In this document: positions 58,975 through 64,000 of the stretch, piece by piece
Position numbering within the stretch: position 1 is the stretch's first letter
How the letters are laid out: each line of letters begins with the position of its first letter
Assembly: GCF_028561335.1 (NCBI RefSeq)
Contig: NZ_JAQQTG010000006.1
Coordinates: 62,317-126,316 of the forward strand
Source of the DNA: Aequorivita todarodis
GTDB lineage: Bacteria; Bacteroidota; Bacteroidia; Flavobacteriales; Flavobacteriaceae
Reading direction: 5' to 3'
Length of the DNA stretch: 64,000 bases
Translations under genes and position numbers: made by a program
The notes under the pieces: model-generated
What the model was told of the DNA's origin: nothing
What the model saw: the letters and a program-made list of their open reading frames with translations, nothing else
Databases searched by the model: none

Positions 58975-61893
58975 TCACAAGAGCGCATTTTTAAGAATCG
59001 TAACCGGATGCAAAGCTTTCCGTCCCGTTCCGTCCAAAATTTGATGCCGGCAACTCGTGCCATTGGCCGAAATAAGGGTGTCTTCGGTAGCTTTTCGCAC
59101 GACGGGAAATAGCTTCAACTCCCCTATTTTCATACTCACGTCGTAATGCTCCTTTTCATACCCAAAACTGCCAGCCATCCCGCAGCAGCCCGAAGGAATA
59201 ATAGTGGGTTTGTAATTTTTGGGAAGGTTTAATATGTCGAAAGTTACTTTTTGATTGCTCAGTGATTTTTGATGGCAGTGAGCGTGGATTTTAATTTGTT
59301 TTTCTTCGGAAGTGAACTGTGCCGCGGAAATGGTTCCGTTTTGAATTTCGGCAGCCAAAAATTCCTCAATCAAAAATGTGTTTTTTGAAATGGTTTTTGC
59401 CGATTCTTTATCGTCCGCCAAACGCAGGTATTCATCGCGAAAGGACAGGATTGCCGAAGGTTCGATGCCAATAAGCGGAACATTTTCTGAAACTTTTTGT
59501 TTTAAAAATGCAATGTTTTTATTCGCTTCCAATTTCGCTTCTTCCAAAAAACCTTTGGACAGCAGGGCGCGACCGCTATCCAAAGAGTCAATTACATCTA
59601 CATCATAGCCCAAACCGGTTAAAAGTAAAAACGAATCCACGGCAATTTCGGCATCCAAATAATTGCTGAATTCATCTATAAATAGTATTAATTTTTTATT
59701 GTTATTATTTATTGTAACATATTCATTTTTAATTGTTTGAAATTCCTTACTGAAATTTCTAATTGAAATCTTCGGAAGGGATCTATTTTGATGGACGCCG
59801 CCTATATTTTTTATAATTTTTGAAGTGAAGCCATTCGCAAAAAACCAATTGGAAAGCTTGGGAAATTTGGAAGCCATCTTATTCAGTTTTGTACTTTTTC
59901 CGAAGAGTTTATTCGAAAGACTTACCCCGTTCGCTTTGTTGTACTGATATAAAAATTCCGCTTTTGCCGTGCTGATATCCACATTGCTGGGGCATTCGCT
60001 GGCACAGGCCTTGCAGCTAAGACAGAGGTCAAAAACTTCCTTTAATTCTTTGGAATTGAATTTGTTGACCGACTCATTATTTGTCAAAACTTCCCGCAAC
60101 GCATTGGCACGGGCGCGGGTGGTATCTTTTTCGTTTTTTGTGGCGTGATAGCTGGGACACATGGCTCCCGCCGAATCTGCGTTTTTTCGGCAATCGCCAC
60201 TGCCGTTGCAGCTTTCGGCCAATCGGAGTATGCCTTGGTAATCACCAAAATCCATCAGCGTTTCAACCTTTGGCTCCTCTCGGCCCGGTGCGTACCGAAG
60301 CGATTCGTCCATTTTATAAGCATTTACGATCTTTCCCGGATTGAAAATGTTTTGAGGGTCAAAAGCCGATTTGATCCGCTTTAAAAGTTCGTAGTTTTTT
60401 TCGCCAATCATCAACGGTATAAACTCGGCCCGCACGATGCCATCGCCGTGTTCGCCGCTAAAAGAGCCTTTGTATTTTTTGCAGAGGATGGCCACGTCTG
60501 TCGTGATTTTTCGGAAATAATCCACCCCTTCCTCTTCCTTTAAATTCAAAATTGGCCGCAGGTGGAGCTCGCCCGCGCCGGCGTGTGCATAATAAACGGC
60601 CTGTTGCCCGTATTTTTTCATCAAAGCCGAAAATTCTGAAATATAACTGGGCAAATCTTCCAAGGCCACGGCCGTGTCTTCAATACAGGCAACGGCCTTG
60701 CGGTCGCCGACCATATTTCCAAGCAACCCGAGGCCGGCCTTGCGCAGTTCGAGTGCCATTTCAATTTCCGCTCCGCGCAGGATTGGGCTGTGGTAACTGT
60801 GTTTGGAAAGCGCGAGCGATTTTTGCAACGCCGCTATCTGCTCCTGTAGGTTTTCTTCGGATTCGCTCTTCAATTCCAAAAGCAGGATTGCCTTTGGATT
60901 GGCCTTTACAAAAAAACGGTAGGGCTCGTAGGTCTTGCTTTTTTTAGTGCAGTCCAGAATTACGTCGTCCATCATTTCGCAGGTATGCAGGTTGTGCTGC
61001 ATTGCCACAATCACATCGTTTAAGCAAGCTTCGAGCGTTTCATAATGTGTTGCAATCATTGCAGTATATTTCGGTGGCAACAGGTCAAGTTGAAGTGTTA
61101 TTTCTGTAGTGAAAGCAAGGGTTCCCTCGCTTCCGCAGAGCAATTTGCAGAGATTGATTTCATCATTAAAATTACCAAAAACGGAAGTATTGAGCAGGCT
61201 GTCAACCGCGTAGCCCGTGTTTCTTCGGTGGATTTCGGGTTTTGGGAATTCCCGCCAAATTTCTTGCCGGGTCGCTTCCGAACGCAATTCATTGTAAAGA
61301 GTTTTATAGATTTTTCCTTCCAGGGAATTTAGCTCGGTTTTCTTCAAAAAATCTTCTTTTGAAAGCGGTTCAAAAACCACTTCCTCGCCATTGGAAAGAA
61401 TGGTTTTCAGTTTTAAAACCTTGTCGCGCGTTACGCCGTATTGAATGGAGGTGGTCCCACTACTGTTGTTGCCCACCATTCCGCCAATCATACAGCGGTT
61501 GCTGGTGGAAGTGTTGGGACCAAAAAAAAGTCCAAACCGCTTTAAACGTTGGTTCAATTCATCGCGAATTACGCCCGGCTGGAGCGTAACCGTTCGGTTT
61601 TCCTTATCCACCGCAAGGATTTTGGTGAAATGTTTTGAAACGTCCACCACAATTCCCTCGCCCACACATTGCCCTGCAAGGGAAGTGCCGGCGGTCCTGG
61701 GTATGAGTGAAGTATTATGTTCTTCCGCAAAGGCCACCAGCTGCTTGATTGCCCGAGCGTTTTTGGGATAAGCCACCGCCAGTGGAATTTTTCGGTACAC
61801 CGAGGCATCCGTGGCATATAATGCTGTCTGGAGGGAATCGGTGAAAATTTCCCCATTGAATATTTTCTGAAAAACTTGAATTTGCTCTTTCAT
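58975..61893 (-). CDS. FAD- and Fe-S-binding oxidoreductase (D-lactate dehydrogenase/YdiJ type)
   Basis: 972 residues. N-terminal FAD-binding PCMH domain (about 30-260) with RTAGTSLAGQCVGEGIVVDVSKHF and MIGGMVGNNSSGTTSIQYG; FAD-linked oxidase C-terminal domain to about 550 (YYAHAGAGELHLRPILN, GEHGDGIVRAEF, IFNPGKIVN). 4Fe-4S sites: CNGSGDCRKN with CPSYHAT and CLSCKACASECPSNVD (about 655-670). The C-terminus shows a HAHCHQKSL and PSGCCGMAGSFGYEKEHYDVS cysteine-rich domain as in GlpC/GlcF. It oxidises a 2-hydroxy acid such as D-lactate and feeds electrons to the respiratory chain; substrate is inferred from the family. Confidence 0.9.
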   Translation of the reverse strand: MKEQIQVFQKIFNGEIFTDSLQTALYATDASVYRKIPLAVAYPKNARAIKQLVAFAEEHNTSLIPRTAGTSLAGQCVGEGIVVDVSKHFTKILAVDKENRTVTLQPGVIRDELNQRLKRFGLFFGPNTSTSNRCMIGGMVGNNSSGTTSIQYGVTRDKVLKLKTILSNGEEVVFEPLSKEDFLKKTELNSLEGKIYKTLYNELRSEATRQEIWREFPKPEIHRRNTGYAVDSLLNTSVFGNFNDEINLCKLLCGSEGTLAFTTEITLQLDLLPPKYTAMIATHYETLEACLNDVIVAMQHNLHTCEMMDDVILDCTKKSKTYEPYRFFVKANPKAILLLELKSESEENLQEQIAALQKSLALSKHSYHSPILRGAEIEMALELRKAGLGLLGNMVGDRKAVACIEDTAVALEDLPSYISEFSALMKKYGQQAVYYAHAGAGELHLRPILNLKEEEGVDYFRKITTDVAILCKKYKGSFSGEHGDGIVRAEFIPLMIGEKNYELLKRIKSAFDPQNIFNPGKIVNAYKMDESLRYAPGREEPKVETLMDFGDYQGILRLAESCNGSGDCRKNADSAGAMCPSYHATKNEKDTTRARANALREVLTNNESVNKFNSKELKEVFDLCLSCKACASECPSNVDISTAKAEFLYQYNKANGVSLSNKLFGKSTKLNKMASKFPKLSNWFFANGFTSKIIKNIGGVHQNRSLPKISIRNFSKEFQTIKNEYVTINNNNKKLILFIDEFSNYLDAEIAVDSFLLLTGLGYDVDVIDSLDSGRALLSKGFLEEAKLEANKNIAFLKQKVSENVPLIGIEPSAILSFRDEYLRLADDKESAKTISKNTFLIEEFLAAEIQNGTISAAQFTSEEKQIKIHAHCHQKSLSNQKVTFDILNLPKNYKPTIIPSGCCGMAGSFGYEKEHYDVSMKIGELKLFPVVRKATEDTLISANGTSCRHQILDGTGRKALHPVTILKNALL

Positions 61894-62026
61894 TGCCTTA
61901 CTGTAAATGTAAAAAACTTCCTTAACAAAACTTTGTAAAATTTGATGTATGGATTAGCATCGCCTTAACGATTGGCACGCTATAATACCACTACATTTAC
62001 TGCGTTTATAACTAAAATCAAGAATT

Positions 62027-62527
62027 ATGAAAAATGCAGCTTTTTTAATCATTGCAATTACTCTTTTGGGGTTTCAGGCCAAGGCGCAGGAAATCTCCAA
62101 AAACGCAATTGGGATTCGCCTTAGTGAAAGCAACGGATTTGGCCCCGAGGTTAACTACCAGCGCGCACTTGGCGATAGCAACAGGCTGGAATTAGGACTG
62201 GCTTGGCACAGCGAACGCTATTGGGACGACGTAAAATTTACCGGAATCTACCAATGGGTCTGGAATATTGACGGAGGTTTCAACTGGTATGCCGGGCCCG
62301 GTTTGGGCGCTGGGATTGAAAGCTATGACCGGTATTATGATGACGATTATTCATACTACAGAAACAAGGATTCGGAAGCATTTGCGTTTTTTACGGGCGA
62401 CGTGGGTTTAGAATACAGCTTTGATTTCCCGCTGCTGGTTTCCTTCGACTTTAGACCGCAAGTGAATTTGAATTATCGCGATGACGTTAATTTTGATGTG
62501 GGAATAAGTGCCCGTTATCAATTCTAA
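62027..62527 (+). CDS. Outer-membrane beta-barrel-like protein
   Basis: 166 residues. Signal peptide about 1-20 (LIIAITLLGFQAKAQ). The mature part alternates hydrophobic and polar residues in strands rich in Tyr and Trp (YQWVWNIDGGFNWYAGPGLGAGIESY) and ends with ISARYQF, a terminal Phe fitting a beta-barrel assembly signal. Similar to small eight-stranded barrel proteins of unknown role. Followed by a terminator pair. Confidence 0.8.
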   Translation: MKNAAFLIIAITLLGFQAKAQEISKNAIGIRLSESNGFGPEVNYQRALGDSNRLELGLAWHSERYWDDVKFTGIYQWVWNIDGGFNWYAGPGLGAGIESYDRYYDDDYSYYRNKDSEAFAFFTGDVGLEYSFDFPLLVSFDFRPQVNLNYRDDVNFDVGISARYQF

Positions 62528-62552
62528 GGAAATATAGATTTTATTTTGAAAG

Positions 62553-62610
62553 AAATGCCCCACATATAAAAGGGGCATTTCCCCTTTTAAAAAACAGGAA
62601 AAATCCTGTT
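62553..62610 (+). terminator. Two tandem hairpins after the outer-membrane protein gene
   Basis: AAATGCCCC (62553-62561) pairs with GGGGCATTT (62572-62580); a second hairpin AACAGGA (62593-62599) with TCCTGTT (62604-62610) follows. T-runs are short, so termination strength is uncertain. Confidence 0.65.
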
Positions 62611-62660
62611 TCATAGGTGCGTTTTTTATTGCAATTTTATAGAATTCAATAAGATACCCT

Positions 62661-64000
62661 ATGGAAAAGCATTATGTAGATATACATTGCCATCCCTCGT
62701 TAAAACCTTTCAGCAAAAGTTTCAAATATCAGCCTATAAAACAAAATGCGCTGGATCCGAATCGGAAAAACTCCATTTGGCACTACAGTCCGCCAAATTT
62801 TCTTGAAAAGTTTATCAACCGCTTGGTAACCCTTACAAAGTTCACACAAACCGATCTTACCGCTCTGGCAAAAGCTAAGACCAAAGTTGTGGTTGTTTCG
62901 CTCTATCCTTTTGAAAAGCATTTTTTCGGAAAAGAAATAATGGGAATTAAAGGGGTTACCGACGTTTTGGTAAACTTTGCGGCAAGCATCAGTCAATCGC
63001 GGATGGATTACATACGCAGCAATAAGGATTATTTTGTGGATTTGATGGATGAATACCAGTATTATCAACAGCTCCACAATCAGGTTGAAAACATTGATGG
63101 AAAAATATACACCTACCGTTTGGTGCGAAGTTTTCAGGATATCAAAAATAATTTCGCCCAGGAATCAGATTCCAAAAAGATTATAAATATTATACTTACC
63201 ATTGAAGGCGGACACAGCTTCAATACGGGTATTGAGATGAATAAGGATATGGCCAGCCGCACCGAAGTTATCGAAAACATAAAGGCCATTAAAAATTGGG
63301 AACATCGCCCGTTGTTCATCACGCTCGCCCATCATTTTTACAATGAACTTTGCGGCCATGCGCGCAGCATTTCCATAGGAATGCTGAAGAAAAATCAAGA
63401 TCGTGGCTTAAATACGGGCCTTACCGACCTTGGCATTGAAGCCATAGATTTGCTATTGGACAATACTGAAGGAAAACGGATCCCGATTGATGTGAAGCAT
63501 TTGAGCACGGCCTCGCGAAAAGCTTATTACCATTTGCTCGACACGAAATACGCCTCGGAAAATATTCCGGTAATTGCCAGTCACGGCGCGTGTAACGGAA
63601 AGCACTCGATTGTGCAGTGGAACAAGACCGATATTATAGAGCACGAGGATTGGTTTTGCGATATCGACATCAATTTTTATGATGAGGAATTCATCCGCAT
63701 TGCCCGCAGTAACGGTATTTTCGGCATCCAGTTGGACGAACGCCGCATTGGCAGCAGCACGGCCATTTCAGAAAGTAAAATATTCTTTCCGAACAAAAGG
63801 AAACAGTTGCGAAAAAAAGCCTTGTTGGTTTGGAGGCAAGTGCAGCATATTGCAGAGGTTTTGGACCGGGATGGCTTATTTTGTTGGGGAATACAGAGTA
63901 TAGGCAGTGACTTTGACGGAATCGTAAATCCAATAAATGGGCTCTGGACCGCGGAAAATATGAAGGATTTAGCCGAAGAAATGCTAAACCACGCACAGGA
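62661..64000 (+). CDS. Membrane dipeptidase-like (peptidase M19) metallohydrolase, partial
   Basis: The frame opens at ATG 62661 and runs past the window end, so the C-terminus is missing. The N-terminal YVDIHCHPSL gives the HxH metal motif, ILTIEGGHSF a region with the next acidic ligand, then DVKHLSTASRKAYYHLL, VIASHGACNG and the IGSDFDGIVNPI motif, as expected of the M19/amidohydrolase-like renal dipeptidase fold. The length and long N-terminal part are unlike bacterial dipeptidase proper, so the substrate is not certain. Starts 134 bases after the outer-membrane gene. Confidence 0.75.
   Translation, partial: MEKHYVDIHCHPSLKPFSKSFKYQPIKQNALDPNRKNSIWHYSPPNFLEKFINRLVTLTKFTQTDLTALAKAKTKVVVVSLYPFEKHFFGKEIMGIKGVTDVLVNFAASISQSRMDYIRSNKDYFVDLMDEYQYYQQLHNQVENIDGKIYTYRLVRSFQDIKNNFAQESDSKKIINIILTIEGGHSFNTGIEMNKDMASRTEVIENIKAIKNWEHRPLFITLAHHFYNELCGHARSISIGMLKKNQDRGLNTGLTDLGIEAIDLLLDNTEGKRIPIDVKHLSTASRKAYYHLLDTKYASENIPVIASHGACNGKHSIVQWNKTDIIEHEDWFCDIDINFYDEEFIRIARSNGIFGIQLDERRIGSSTAISESKIFFPNKRKQLRKKALLVWRQVQHIAEVLDRDGLFCWGIQSIGSDFDGIVNPINGLWTAENMKDLAEEMLNHAQ

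Noticed and set aside
1-64000. tRNA, rRNA, CRISPR arrays, IS elements, integrase or prophage
   Set aside because: No cloverleaf, rRNA-like segment, regularly spaced repeat array, or transposase/integrase motif was seen in any gap or ORF.

Overview
The window comes from a flavobacterium (Bacteroidota, most likely Flavobacteriaceae). The support is: two secreted proteins ending in a type IX secretion (T9SS) type A sorting domain; SPII lipoproteins; TAnnTTTG-type -7 promoter elements with little Shine-Dalgarno signal; a fused E1 alpha/beta branched-chain 2-oxoacid dehydrogenase; and a bacteroidetal his operon order. Most of it is ordinary chromosome. I see no rRNA, tRNA, CRISPR, IS element or prophage.

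Layout. 1-3.0 kb: tail of a membrane protein, a prohibitin-like SPFH protein, and a convergent Na+/solute symporter. 3.1-10.5 kb: a complete histidine operon hisGDCBHAF(IE) preceded by a short His-rich leader peptide and a strong attenuator hairpin. 10.6-13.0 kb: CorA and a zinc alcohol dehydrogenase. 13.5-18.5 kb: META-domain lipoprotein, a broken lipoprotein gene, and a large AsmA-like protein. 18.8-24.8 kb (minus strand): an accessory-looking operon of four genes, namely a TPR membrane protein, a caspase/alpha-beta-hydrolase/TPR protein, a small PGDYG-like protein, and a TIR-transmembrane-FISUMP protein. This is the best candidate in the window for an undescribed conflict or cell-death system. 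24.9-27.4 kb: a tiny Lys/Pro/Ala-rich ORF, TerC, HPF, and a cysteine-free ArsC-like protein. 27.5-33.3 kb (minus strand): a type III polyketide synthase cluster with its own ACP, KS, dehydratase, FabL-like reductase, methyltransferase and FAD oxidoreductase, probably making a phenolic or pyrone lipid. 33.4-43.9 kb: envelope lipoproteins, DUF1328, 2-oxoacid dehydrogenase E1, a 2OG-Fe(II) oxygenase, a SUI1 factor, nucleoside phosphorylase, a cytoplasmic PBP2-like protein, Ung, MutS2 and a DCC thioredoxin-like protein. 44.0-52.2 kb: a histidine kinase/response regulator pair flanked by two T9SS proteins. A shared direct-repeat operator-like motif lies before the kinase operon and before the first T9SS gene. 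52.2-64 kb: a lamin-tail secreted protein, a dicarboxylate symporter, AroC, an FMO, a GlcG-like protein, an AraC regulator, a D-lactate dehydrogenase-like FAD/FeS enzyme, an outer-membrane protein and the start of an M19-like peptidase.

Beyond the genes, several sequence-level signals stand out. An 18-bp perfect palindrome sits in frame inside hisA and accounts for an insertion in the protein. Short low-complexity repeats lie directly 5' of several start codons within operons. A 24-bp direct repeat flanks the SUI1 gene. A short, very GC-rich tract interrupts an otherwise AT-leaning T9SS gene. An inverted repeat of about 76 bp lies between adh and the META gene. All functional calls rest on reading the translated sequence by eye; no database search was possible.
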